Source: Bradyrhizobium sp. AS23.2 (GTDB lineage Bacteria; Pseudomonadota; Alphaproteobacteria; Rhizobiales; Xanthobacteraceae). From it: 64,000 nt of DNA. The notes under the pieces were generated by a model. That model was not told the DNA's origin, made no database searches, and saw only the letters and a list, made by a program, of their open reading frames with translations. Positions 56,037 to 64,000 of this stretch are shown in pieces. Within the stretch, counting starts at the first letter, position 1. Each line of letters starts with the position of its first letter. The translations under genes and the position numbers were made by a program. Location of the stretch: contig NZ_LGHM01000051.1 of assembly GCF_001908185.1 (NCBI RefSeq), forward strand, positions 1 to 64,000, given 5' to 3'.

Positions 56037-56795
56037 ATGAACGTTGAAGGCAGGGTGGTCATCGTTACGGGTGCCGCTCGCGGAATAGGACAGGAATATG
56101 TGCGCGCACTTGCCGCGGCCGGCGCCCGGCCGGTCGCGGCGGACGTGAACGATTGCGAAGAAACCGTCGAGATTGCCAAAGCTGCCGGCGCCAAAGCGCT
56201 CGGCGTCAAATGCAACGTTACTGACACGTCCTCGACCGATGCGATGGTGCAAGCAGCTTCGAAGGCGTTCGGCCGGGTCGATGCGCTGATCAACAATGCA
56301 GCGCTCTATGGCGGCCTCCGCGGCGGTCGATTTGAGACCATCACCGAAGCCGACTGGGATGCGGCCATGGCCGTCAATGTCAAAGGCATCTGGAATTGCT
56401 GCAAATCCGCTGCGCCAGCCATGCGGGCGGCCGGTGGAGGCAGCATCGTCAACATCGCTTCGCTGGCGGCAACCTTCGGCACACCCTTCGTTTTGCACTA
56501 CACGACGTCAAAAGCGGCGGTGATCGGCATGACACGGGGCCTCGCCCGTGAACTCGGCCGCGACAATATCCGCGTCAACGCTGTCGCGCCGAGCGCCGTG
56601 ATCACCGAAGGAACGCGCGAATTCTTTGCCAGCAAGCTCGACAAGGCGCTCGATGTGGTCAAGGCCGGGCAGGCAATTCAGCGCAACCTTCAGCCATCCG
56701 ATCTCTCGGGAACGATCCTTTGGCTGGTTTCCGACACATCGGCCTTCGTCACCGGGCAAACCATCTCGGTCGACGGCGGCACGGTGATGAACTGA
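56037..56795 (+). CDS. SDR family NAD(P)-dependent oxidoreductase
   Basis: A 252-residue classical SDR: TGAARGIGQE near 12-21, NNAALYGG near 85, Ser in NIASLAAT near 139, Y-x3-K in HYTTSKAAV near 152-156, TGQTISVDGG near the end. Catalytic residues complete. It is first in a plus-strand operon and precedes an aldehyde dehydrogenase by 23 bp, so oxidation of an alcohol to an aldehyde that the next enzyme converts to acid is the natural reading. Confidence 0.9.
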   Translation: MNVEGRVVIVTGAARGIGQEYVRALAAAGARPVAADVNDCEETVEIAKAAGAKALGVKCNVTDTSSTDAMVQAASKAFGRVDALINNAALYGGLRGGRFETITEADWDAAMAVNVKGIWNCCKSAAPAMRAAGGGSIVNIASLAATFGTPFVLHYTTSKAAVIGMTRGLARELGRDNIRVNAVAPSAVITEGTREFFASKLDKALDVVKAGQAIQRNLQPSDLSGTILWLVSDTSAFVTGQTISVDGGTVMN

Positions 56796-56818
56796 GAAGC
56801 CAATCACAGGGGAAAGAC

Positions 56819-58336
56819 ATGTCCAAGACCGCCGCTGCCGAGGCAAACCCCGCAACCATTTCGCAAGCCACCCGCGACTTCATCGCCTCGCCTCGCGCGA
56901 TGCTGATCGACGGCGAGTGGACCCAAGCCGTTTCAGGACGCACGCTCCCCGTGTTCGATCCCTCGAATGGCCAGCCAATCACGACAGTGCCGGCCGGATC
57001 CGCCGCCGATGTGGATCGAGCGGTAGCTGCAGCTCGCCGCGCCTTCGAGGGCGCGGAATGGCGAAAATTTCGACCCGTCGACCGCGAACGCCTGCTGCTG
57101 CGGCTCGCCGATGAGGTCGAGGCGCATGGCGACGAGCTTGCGGAGCTCGAATGCCTCGACAACGGGAAGAGCCTGGTACTGGCACGCCGCGTCGACCTGA
57201 AGAATACCGTCGAGTTCCTGCGCTACATCGCCGGCTGGGCCACCAAGATCGAAGGCACGACTGTTGACGTCTCCTTCCCGCGCCCGCGGGACGGCGAATA
57301 TTTCGCCTATACCCGCAAGGAGCCGGTTGGTGTCGTTGGCGCGATCATTCCATGGAACTTTCCGCTGATGATGGCGGCCTGGAAGATCGGCCCTGCGCTT
57401 GCGACCGGCTGCACGGTCGTGCTCAAGCCCGCCGAGGAGACCTCCCTCACCGCGCTGCGGCTTGGGGAGTTGCTGCTCAAGGTCGGATGCCCGAAGGGCG
57501 TCGTGAACATCGTGACCGGCGAAGGCCCCGATGCCGGCGCCGCGCTGGCCTCGCATCCCGGGATCAACAAGGTGGCATTCACCGGTTCGACCGAAGTCGG
57601 CAAGCTCGTCGGCAAGGCGGCCATGGACAACATGACGCGGGCGTCGCTCGAACTCGGCGGAAAGTCTCCGGTGATCGTGCTCGAGGATGCCGATCCCGCC
57701 GCGGTGATCGGCGGGGCCGCAAGCGCCATCTTCTTCAATCAGGGCCAGGTCTGCACGGCAGGCTCGCGCCTCTACGTACAGAACAAGTTGTTCGACAAGG
57801 TGGTGGCAGGTATCGCCGAAAACGCCGGCAAGCTGAAGCTCGGCTCCGGCCTCGACCCGGCGACGCAAATTGCGCCGCTGGTCTCTGAGCGGCACCGCGA
57901 CCGCGTGTGGAGCTATATCGAGGCAGGCATGGCGCAAGGTGCCCGTGCTGTGGCTGGCGCCAGCAAACCGGAGCAGCCCGGCTACTTCGTCAAGCCAACG
58001 GTCTTCGTCGATGCCGCAAACGACATGCGCATTGTCCAGGAGGAGATTTTCGGGCCCGTCCTGGTCGCAATGCCCTTCGACGACCTCGATGAGATCGCCT
58101 CCAGGGCAAACGACACGCCTTTCGGCCTCGGCGCCAGCATCTGGTCGCGCGATCTCAGCAAGGTTCACCGGCTGATCCCCAAGATCAAGGCCGGCACGGT
58201 CTGGGTCAACTGCCATAACCTGATCGATCCTGCACTGCCGTTCGGAGGCTATAAGCAATCGGGCCTCGGCCGCGAAATGGGACGCGCGGTCATTGATCTC
58301 TACACCGAGAACAAATCCGTCTGCATGGCGGTCTAG
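56819..58336 (+). CDS. Aldehyde dehydrogenase (NAD(P)-dependent)
   Basis: A 505-residue aldehyde dehydrogenase. Visible are PWNFPLMMAAWKIGPALATG (cofactor-binding), FTGSTEVGK, the catalytic Glu in LELGGKSPV (near 276), the catalytic Cys in FFNQGQVCTAGSR (near 311), and EEIFGPVL. All catalytic residues are present. The ATG at 56819 follows GGGGAAAG; the longer ORF start lies within the SDR gene. Oxidises an aldehyde to the carboxylic acid that the synthetase or CoA-transferase of the operon then activates. Confidence 0.92.
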   Translation: MSKTAAAEANPATISQATRDFIASPRAMLIDGEWTQAVSGRTLPVFDPSNGQPITTVPAGSAADVDRAVAAARRAFEGAEWRKFRPVDRERLLLRLADEVEAHGDELAELECLDNGKSLVLARRVDLKNTVEFLRYIAGWATKIEGTTVDVSFPRPRDGEYFAYTRKEPVGVVGAIIPWNFPLMMAAWKIGPALATGCTVVLKPAEETSLTALRLGELLLKVGCPKGVVNIVTGEGPDAGAALASHPGINKVAFTGSTEVGKLVGKAAMDNMTRASLELGGKSPVIVLEDADPAAVIGGAASAIFFNQGQVCTAGSRLYVQNKLFDKVVAGIAENAGKLKLGSGLDPATQIAPLVSERHRDRVWSYIEAGMAQGARAVAGASKPEQPGYFVKPTVFVDAANDMRIVQEEIFGPVLVAMPFDDLDEIASRANDTPFGLGASIWSRDLSKVHRLIPKIKAGTVWVNCHNLIDPALPFGGYKQSGLGREMGRAVIDLYTENKSVCMAV

Positions 58337-58351
58337 CACTCAGCGCATGCA

Positions 58352-59608
58352 GTGGACGTGAAGCATCTTGCGACCATAGACGAACTCGATCTCCCGGGCA
58401 TCGTTCGCCCGGGAGACCGGATCATCTTCAGCCAGGGGACCGCCGAGCCACGGACCCTGACCGAGCGTCTGGTTGCACAGAAGGACGAACTGCCGAAGTT
58501 CGAGGTCTTTCTGGGCGCGCAATTCTCCGACACCTTTCATCCCGATCGTACCGCTGGAATCAGCTTTGCCGCATACGGCGCCCTCGGCAGAACCGCAGCG
58601 CTCGCCAAAGCAGGCCGGCTCAGCGTGATTCCTTCACACTACGGATGGCTGTGTCAGGCCTTCGCCAGGGGCGAGCCGCGGGCCGACATCGCATTTCTCC
58701 AGCTTTCGCCGGCTCAGGGTGGCAGGCGCTGCAGCCTTTCCCTCGCCAACGACATCGCAGCTCAGGCCGCCCTTCATGCGCGCGTCATCATCGCCGAGGT
58801 CAATCCGGACGCGCCGTGGACCTACGGCGCCGAGCTGCCGCGGTCACTGGCACCGCATTTCCTCATCGAAGCCAGGAACAAACCGCTCGAACTGCCGCCT
58901 CCTCGCGTCGGGCCGACCGAACAAGCCATCGGACGCCTGGTGGCCGAGCTCATTCCTGACGGCGCTACGCTGCAGTTCGGCGTCGGGACGATCCCCGACG
59001 CGGTGCTGGCTCAACTCTCCGGCCATCGCGACATCGGCATCCATTCCGGACAGATCGGCGACGGCGTCGTCCCGCTGATCGAACGGGGCGTGATCACCAA
59101 CGCGAAGAAGCCGTTCAATCCGGGGGTGTCGGTGTGCGGCTCACTGTTCGGCACGCGCCGCCTCTACGATTTCGCACATCGTAATCCCGCGATCAGCGTC
59201 GGCCCGCCGACCGAAACCCACAACCTCGACATCATGGCGAAGATCGATGCTTTCGTTTCGATCAATTCGGCAATCGAAGTCGACCTGACCGGTCAGGTAA
59301 ATGCCGAGGAGACCAACGGCACCTATATCGGAGGGCTCGGCGGACAGCTCGATTTCATGCGTGGCGCGAACGCCTCGAGAGGCGGCCGCGCCATCATCGC
59401 TCTACCCGCCACGGCACGCGACGGCGCCATCAGCAGGATCGTCCCGTCCGTCACCACGGTGACTTGTCCGCGCGGAGACGTCGACGCCATCATCACCGAA
59501 TTTGGCGTCGCGGAACTGCGTGGAAAATCCCTCGAGGAGCGGCGCCGCAGCATGATCGCGATCGCCGCACCGCAATTCCGAGACCAGCTCGCGGCTCCAC
59601 GGGAGTGA
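58352..59608 (+). CDS. Acetyl-CoA hydrolase/transferase family CoA-transferase
   Basis: A 418-residue family I CoA-transferase of the acetate/4-hydroxybutyrate type. The C-terminal half has FGVGTIPDAVLAQL, GIHSGQIGDGVVPLIERG, then ETHNLDIMAKIDAF, INSAIEVDLTGQVNAEE (containing the likely catalytic Glu) and YIGGLGGQLDF. The start is a GTG at 58352, 13 bp after the aldehyde dehydrogenase stop; the ATG at 58347 is out of frame. It would exchange CoA between acyl groups, for example returning CoA from acetyl- or succinyl-CoA to the substrate acid. Confidence 0.88.
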   Translation: MDVKHLATIDELDLPGIVRPGDRIIFSQGTAEPRTLTERLVAQKDELPKFEVFLGAQFSDTFHPDRTAGISFAAYGALGRTAALAKAGRLSVIPSHYGWLCQAFARGEPRADIAFLQLSPAQGGRRCSLSLANDIAAQAALHARVIIAEVNPDAPWTYGAELPRSLAPHFLIEARNKPLELPPPRVGPTEQAIGRLVAELIPDGATLQFGVGTIPDAVLAQLSGHRDIGIHSGQIGDGVVPLIERGVITNAKKPFNPGVSVCGSLFGTRRLYDFAHRNPAISVGPPTETHNLDIMAKIDAFVSINSAIEVDLTGQVNAEETNGTYIGGLGGQLDFMRGANASRGGRAIIALPATARDGAISRIVPSVTTVTCPRGDVDAIITEFGVAELRGKSLEERRRSMIAIAAPQFRDQLAAPRE

Positions 59609-59731
59609 CAGGCGGATGCAGCGCAAAAAGCTCCAGGAGAGTTCTCTTTCGATTGACAATGATCCATGAACCACCGATCATATTTCTCAAAAAACAAAGA
59701 CCAGTTTTGCTGGAATTAGAGGGAGGCTGAC

Positions 59732-59824
59732 ATGGCAAGCGTTCGAAGGCGGAGGCCTACCGCGGCGGCGCAGACTTCGAGGACAGCCGCACCTCGCCTT
59801 CCGGTCTTCATGCGAGGTCACTAG
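59732..59824 (+). CDS. Possible 30-aa leader ORF before the acyl-CoA synthetase
   Basis: A short frame starts at an ATG preceded by GAGGGAGG at ideal spacing and ends with TAG three bases before the synthetase ATG. The peptide is Arg/Ala-rich (MASVRRRRPTAAAQTSR...). The synthetase's own weak Shine-Dalgarno lies inside it, so it could couple translation. A promoter-like TTGACA lies at 59654. Function is speculative; the 219-bp gap 59609-59827 holds nothing else. Confidence 0.35.
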   Translation: MASVRRRRPTAAAQTSRTAAPRLPVFMRGH

Positions 59825-59827
59825 CCG

Positions 59828-61690
59828 ATGCTCGCGCCGACCGCAGAGACACCCTCCATGGTTGATGACGCACCTTATGAGGTCGACGGCTGCAACACGG
59901 TGCCCAGGCTGTTCTGGTCCCGAGTGCAGCAGCGCGGCGACGGCGTCGCGATGCGCGAGAAGGAATTCGGCATCTGGAACCCGATTACGTGGAGGGAATA
60001 CGGAGAGCGGTCGAAACTGGCGGGACTCGGACTGAAGTCTCTCGGACTGAGCCGCGGCGACGTCGTGTCAATCATCTCCGAGAACCTTCCCGAGTGGCTC
60101 TACACGGACATGGGTACGCTCGGCGTCGGCGGCATCACCAACGGAATCTACACCACCGATTCGACCAAACAGGTCCAGTACATCGTCAACGACAGTCGCA
60201 CGAAGTTCTTCTTCGCCGAAGACGAGGAACAGCTCGACAAGATTCTTTCCTCTCGCGACAACTGCCCATCACTGATCAAGATCATCGTCTACGATATGGA
60301 AGGCCTGCAGCGCTTCCGGGACGACCAGGTCATCTCCTTCGACGAACTGCTGCGGCTCGGCGCCGAATACGACCGGTCGCATCCCGGTGTGTGGGAACGG
60401 GAGCTCGAACTGGCAAACCCCGACGATCTCGCCGTGCTCATCTACACCTCGGGCACGACGGGACCTGCGAAAGGCGCGATGATCGCCCACCGCAACATCA
60501 TTTTTCACATCGCGAATGCCGATGTGTTCTGCGAGAGCCAGCCCGGGGACGAACTGCTATCCTTCCTGCCGCTCTGTCACATCGCCGAGCGCAAGTTCAG
60601 CGTCTTTTATCCGCTCAAGACCGGCGCCGTGATCAACTTCATCGAAAGTCTCGATGCGGTACCGGAGAACGCGCGCGAGGTCTCCCCGACCTGGTTCTTC
60701 GCGGTGCCCCGCATCTGGGAAAAGTTCTATTCCGACGTGACCATCAAGATGTCGGACGCCACCTTCGTGGGCAAGGCCGCATATGGCGCGGCGATCGCCA
60801 TCGGCAAGGCGCGGGCGCGGCGCAGCCTTGCGGGAGAGAATATCCCCTGGCACCTCACGGCCGCATTCTGGATCGCCGACAAGCTCATACTTCACAACAT
60901 CAAGGTCTATCTCGGCCTGCGCCGAACACGCATCCTTGGCACTGGCGCGGCACCGATCTCTCCCGACCTCATCGGCTGGTACTTCGCGCTGGGGCTGGAG
61001 ATGCGGGAAATCTACGGCCAGACCGAGAATACCGGCATCTCCACGGTGATGCCCAGACGCAAGAAACTCGGCACCGTGGGTACGGCCATCCCCGGCACCC
61101 AGGTCAAGCTGTCTTCGCAGAACGAGATTCTCGTACGCGGACCGCACGTGTTTCTCGGCTATCTCAACAACGAGGCCAAGACCGCGGAGACCGTCGTCGA
61201 CGGCTGGCTGCACACCGGCGATGTCGGCGAGATAGACGGCGACGGCTACGTCAGGATCACCGACCGGATGAAGGACATCATCGTCACCGCCGGCGGCAAG
61301 AACATCACGCCATCCGAGATCGAGAACCACTTGAAGTTCTCGCCGTTCATTTCCGACGCTGTCGTGATCGGCGATCGACGAAAATACCTGAGCTGTCTCG
61401 TCATGATCGACCATGACAACGTCGTCAAGTATGCGCAGGACCGTGCCGTTCCGTTCACCAACTATGCGTCGCTGTGCGCAGCCAAGGAAGTGCGCGACCT
61501 GATCGACGGCGAGATCGCCAAGGTCAACAAGAACTTCGCGCGAGTCGAAACCATCAAGCGCTTCGCACTGATCGATCAGTTGCTGACCGCCGAGGACGAC
61601 GAGCTTACTCCGACCATGAAGTTGAAGCGGAAATTCGTCAATGAGAAGTACAAGTCGCTCATCGACGCCATGTACGAAGAAAAACACTGA
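59828..61690 (+). CDS. Long-chain-type AMP-forming acyl-CoA synthetase (FadD15-like)
   Basis: A 620-residue acyl-CoA synthetase. Motifs: LIYTSGTTGPAKGAM (P-loop), REIYGQTENTGIST (A5), GWLHTGDVGEIDGDGY (A7), DRMKDIIVTAGGKNITPSEI (A8) and the A10 Lys in LTPTMKLKRKFV. Length and the FLPLCHIAER segment place it with long-chain/FadD15 enzymes rather than the shorter ligases at 35-42 kb, suggesting a larger hydrophobic acid. ATG at 59828; a second Met 10 residues in is an alternative. Followed by the binding protein gene 24 bp later. Confidence 0.9.
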   Translation: MLAPTAETPSMVDDAPYEVDGCNTVPRLFWSRVQQRGDGVAMREKEFGIWNPITWREYGERSKLAGLGLKSLGLSRGDVVSIISENLPEWLYTDMGTLGVGGITNGIYTTDSTKQVQYIVNDSRTKFFFAEDEEQLDKILSSRDNCPSLIKIIVYDMEGLQRFRDDQVISFDELLRLGAEYDRSHPGVWERELELANPDDLAVLIYTSGTTGPAKGAMIAHRNIIFHIANADVFCESQPGDELLSFLPLCHIAERKFSVFYPLKTGAVINFIESLDAVPENAREVSPTWFFAVPRIWEKFYSDVTIKMSDATFVGKAAYGAAIAIGKARARRSLAGENIPWHLTAAFWIADKLILHNIKVYLGLRRTRILGTGAAPISPDLIGWYFALGLEMREIYGQTENTGISTVMPRRKKLGTVGTAIPGTQVKLSSQNEILVRGPHVFLGYLNNEAKTAETVVDGWLHTGDVGEIDGDGYVRITDRMKDIIVTAGGKNITPSEIENHLKFSPFISDAVVIGDRRKYLSCLVMIDHDNVVKYAQDRAVPFTNYASLCAAKEVRDLIDGEIAKVNKNFARVETIKRFALIDQLLTAEDDELTPTMKLKRKFVNEKYKSLIDAMYEEKH

Positions 61691-61714
61691 CAAAAAACAG
61701 CGGGAGGATACATA

Positions 61715-62899
61715 ATGAAGGGAATTTCAATCGTCGTTGGCATTGCCGTGCTGACCGCCTCGACAACGATCCGCGCAGACGAACTAGTCTGGAAGACCCA
61801 GGGTGTAACCAAGGATGAGATTGTTCTGGGCATGCACGCCGACCTGTCCGGCGTGGCCGCGACGTTCAGCGTAGGAGTCGTCAATGCGTTTCGCATGCGC
61901 ATCGACGAGGTCAACGCCGCCGGCGGAATCAACGGACGGAAATTGCGGCTGGTCGTCGAGGATACCGGCTACCAGGTTCCGAAAGCGGTACAGGCTGCCA
62001 ACAAGCTGATCAACCGGGACGGCGTCTTCGCCATGATCGGCAATCTCGGTACGCCGCAGAACAATGCTGTCCTGCCTGAACAGTTGAAAGCGGGCGTACC
62101 GAACATATTCCCGATCTCGTGGGCGGACTCGATGTCGAAGCCGTTCCATCCGCAGAAATTCGCCATCTATGCACCGTATTCGGACCAGATCCGCGCAGCC
62201 GTCAAGTACATGGTCGAAGCGAAGGGAAAGAAGACCGTGTGCGCGATGTACCAGGATACGGACTTCGGCAGCGAGGTGTTCAACGGCGCCAAGGCTCAGC
62301 TCGACGCCATGGGAATGAAGTTCGCCGAGGTCACAACGCACAAGCCGACCGACCAGGATTTCACGGCGCAACTGACGAAGCTGCGTGCAGCGAATTGCGA
62401 CCTGATAGCGATGGGGACGATCGTGCGCGACACCGTCATCCCCTACTCGGCTGCTCGCAAGATGGGATGGGACGTCGACATGATCGGCACGTCGGCGAGC
62501 TATGATCTCGCCATCTCCGGCGTGCAGGGCGGCAGCACCGAGGGCTACTATACAGCGGGCTTCTTCGACGCTCCCTATGCCGAGAACGCCCGGCCGGCGG
62601 CGTCTGCCTGGATCGCGCAGTACAAGAGCCGGTACAACACCGATCCGACCATCCAGGCTGCGATCGGCCAGGTGATCATCGATCTGACCGTAAAGGCGAT
62701 CGAGAACGCCGGGCCGGACCTCACGACGAAGAAGTTCGTCGAAGGGATGGAGAAGATTCAGAACTATCAGGACGTCTTTGGCGGGCCGCCGCAGGGCTTT
62801 TCCGCGACCCAACATGTCTCGTCGCATGCCTCGGTCATCTATCGGGTCGAAAAGGGACGCTGGGTCCGCGTCGCTGACGGCGTGGTGGGCTCCAAATAA
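61715..62899 (+). CDS. livK: Liv-type ABC transporter substrate-binding protein (system 3)
   Basis: A 394-residue periplasmic binding protein. Signal peptide (SIVVGIAVLTASTTIRADE), then EIVLGMHADLSGVAATFSVG, GGINGRKLRLVVEDTGYQVP, AMIGNLGTPQN and the YQDTDFGSE segment. ATG at 61715 after GGGAGGA. It is in the plus-strand operon while its permease and ATPases are the divergent livHMGF, together one complete importer for the substrate of this cluster. Confidence 0.9.
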   Translation: MKGISIVVGIAVLTASTTIRADELVWKTQGVTKDEIVLGMHADLSGVAATFSVGVVNAFRMRIDEVNAAGGINGRKLRLVVEDTGYQVPKAVQAANKLINRDGVFAMIGNLGTPQNNAVLPEQLKAGVPNIFPISWADSMSKPFHPQKFAIYAPYSDQIRAAVKYMVEAKGKKTVCAMYQDTDFGSEVFNGAKAQLDAMGMKFAEVTTHKPTDQDFTAQLTKLRAANCDLIAMGTIVRDTVIPYSAARKMGWDVDMIGTSASYDLAISGVQGGSTEGYYTAGFFDAPYAENARPAASAWIAQYKSRYNTDPTIQAAIGQVIIDLTVKAIENAGPDLTTKKFVEGMEKIQNYQDVFGGPPQGFSATQHVSSHASVIYRVEKGRWVRVADGVVGSK

Positions 62900-63021
62900 T
62901 CCGGACGTGGTCCGCGGGGACATCGACCGGAAATGACATTTGCGTGCGGCGGCATACAGCCGCCGCCGGATTGATCGAACGAACGGCGTCGCGAGCGACG
63001 TCCAGAATGGCGCGAGGAACA

Positions 63022-64000
63022 ATGCAACATTCGACACAGGTAGAACTGATCAAACGCGTCTTCGACATGCACGATCGAAAATCGACGTCGATGGGCGACA
63101 GCATGTATCGCAATCCTATTTCCGATTACACCTGCATGGATCAGGCGAAGCTGGAACAGAAGCAGCTGTTCCGCGATCATCCGCTTGTGATGTGCCTGTC
63201 GGCGCAAATTCCCAATCCCGGCGATTACATGACGGACGAACTGTCCGGTGTGCCGGTCCTCGTCACGCGGAATGCGGAGGGGAAAGTGCGCGCCTTTCTC
63301 AATGTCTGCCGGCACCGGGGAGCCCAGGTCGCCCAGGGCTGCGGCTCCGGGAAGAAGATGTTCGTTTGCCCCTATCACGCATGGAGCTACGATCTCGAGG
63401 GACGGCTGCGCTCGCGCGGCCCCTCCGACGCATTCCCTGATATTTCGGCCGACAACGCCAGCCTGGTGCCGCTTCCCGTAGCGGAAAAGCACGGCATCAT
63501 CTGGGTCAAGACCTCGCCGGGCCCCGATATCGATACAGATGAACTCCTTCAGGGACTCGGCCCCGAACTCGCATCGTACAAACTCGAAACGACCAACCAC
63601 TACCGCACTTCCAATCTGCACAAGCGCATGAACTGGAAGCTCGTCATCGACACGTTCCTCGAGACTTGGCATATTGGGACACTGCACCGGAAGACCGTTG
63701 CGTCGATCTTTCAGCCCAATATCAACGTGTTCGACGCGTTCGGACTCAACGGGCGCTTCATTTTGCCCCGGCGCAGTATCCTCGAACTGCGCGACAAACC
63801 CGAATCCGAGTGGGACCTGCTGAAGCACTCGGCAATCATCTATCTGCTGTTTCCGAACACGCTGATTGTCTGGCAGGGCGACCATATCGAGACGTGGCGG
63901 TCATTCCCGCAGGGTCTCTCGACGGAGGAGTGCATTGCAGAAGCCGCGCTGTACGCGCCCGAGCCCGCGACCACCGAGGAGGCGAAGCGGCATTGGGACA
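63022..64000 (+). CDS. Rieske non-heme iron oxygenase alpha subunit (partial, runs off the window)
   Basis: At least 326 residues without a stop before the window ends. Rieske [2Fe-2S] ligands C96-x-H98 (NVCRHRG) and C116-x2-H119 (VCPYHAWS) are intact, and the mononuclear iron ligands are H217 and H222 in TFLETWHIGTLH, with the C-terminal Asp not yet reached. The ATG at 63022 follows GCGAGGAA; 63007 is an alternative. It belongs to the ring-hydroxylating dioxygenase/monooxygenase alpha-subunit family, which also includes alkyl hydroxylases of branched ethers and alcohols such as MdpJ. It needs a reductase, not seen here. Probably the first oxidation step of the cluster. Confidence 0.88.
   Translation, partial: MQHSTQVELIKRVFDMHDRKSTSMGDSMYRNPISDYTCMDQAKLEQKQLFRDHPLVMCLSAQIPNPGDYMTDELSGVPVLVTRNAEGKVRAFLNVCRHRGAQVAQGCGSGKKMFVCPYHAWSYDLEGRLRSRGPSDAFPDISADNASLVPLPVAEKHGIIWVKTSPGPDIDTDELLQGLGPELASYKLETTNHYRTSNLHKRMNWKLVIDTFLETWHIGTLHRKTVASIFQPNINVFDAFGLNGRFILPRRSILELRDKPESEWDLLKHSAIIYLLFPNTLIVWQGDHIETWRSFPQGLSTEECIAEAALYAPEPATTEEAKRHWD

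Noticed and set aside
56933-58339. 468-codon minus-strand ORF opposite the aldehyde dehydrogenase
   Set aside because: Antisense shadow of a gene with complete catalytic motifs.

Overview
The window is GC-rich, densely packed DNA from an alphaproteobacterium, most likely Bradyrhizobium or a close relative in the Bradyrhizobiaceae. This is inferred from the codon and base composition, a cobalamin-riboswitch-controlled CbtAB cobalt locus, several leucine/isoleucine/valine-type (Liv) ABC transporters sitting inside acyl-CoA catabolic clusters, and an intergenic repeat I associate with that family. No rRNA, tRNA, CRISPR or intact mobile element was seen.

Layout. (1) 0.2-4.9 kb: a cobalt/cobalamin uptake operon on the minus strand: B12 riboswitch, TonB-dependent receptor, membrane protein, small protein, CbtB, CbtA. 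(2) 5.2-9.9 kb: a damaged minus-strand catabolic cluster: MBL hydrolase, SDR, a fused OYE/SDR relic, enoyl-CoA hydratase, and a 5'-truncated acyl-CoA dehydrogenase. (3) 9.9-15.9 kb: a large autotransporter followed by two tandem AraC-family paralogues of identical length, with shared upstream blocks. (4) 16.1-17.4 kb: a lipoprotein/periplasmic protein pair and a serine recombinase relic. (5) 17.5-23.8 kb: CaiB, two orphan Bug/TctC binding proteins, a flavin monooxygenase and two MaoC-like hydratases, divergent from an IclR regulator. (6) 24.0-34.8 kb: a HAPMO-like Baeyer-Villiger monooxygenase, an alpha/beta hydrolase, LivMHFG and two SDRs, with a LysR regulator divergent from a Liv binding protein. 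(7) 35.0-47.6 kb: MarR, acyl-CoA ligase, single-chain acyl-CoA carboxylase, second ligase, Liv binding protein, alcohol dehydrogenase, TetR, acyl-CoA dehydrogenase. (8) 47.8-48.2 kb: relics of a further Liv transporter. (9) 48.2-64.0 kb: two divergent gene sets. Minus strand: LivHMGF, enoyl-CoA hydratase, a split B12-dependent acyl-CoA mutase and its MeaB GTPase chaperone. Plus strand: SDR, aldehyde dehydrogenase, CoA-transferase, acyl-CoA synthetase, Liv binding protein and a Rieske oxygenase that runs off the end.

How the genes work together. Regions 5, 6, 7 and 9 look like separate import-and-degrade modules, each pairing solute capture with oxidation, CoA activation and carbon-skeleton chemistry. 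Region 9 is the most interesting: oxygenase, alcohol/aldehyde oxidation, CoA activation and a B12 mutase are together, as expected for a substrate whose branched carbon skeleton must be rearranged. The mutase keeps the carboxylate-binding Tyr and Arg of methylmalonyl-CoA mutase but has Ala where the family has the active-site Tyr243. Region 1 would supply the cobalamin.

Data quality. Six otherwise normal genes are each split by a +1 frameshift, and every one lies at a G/C homopolymer of 5-7 bases. This fits sequencing over-call better than gene decay, so I annotate those genes as single CDSs. The relics at 7.4-8.4, 9.2-9.9, 17.1-17.4, 45.4 and 47.8-48.2 kb are different: they have truncations, deletions or internal stops away from homopolymers.
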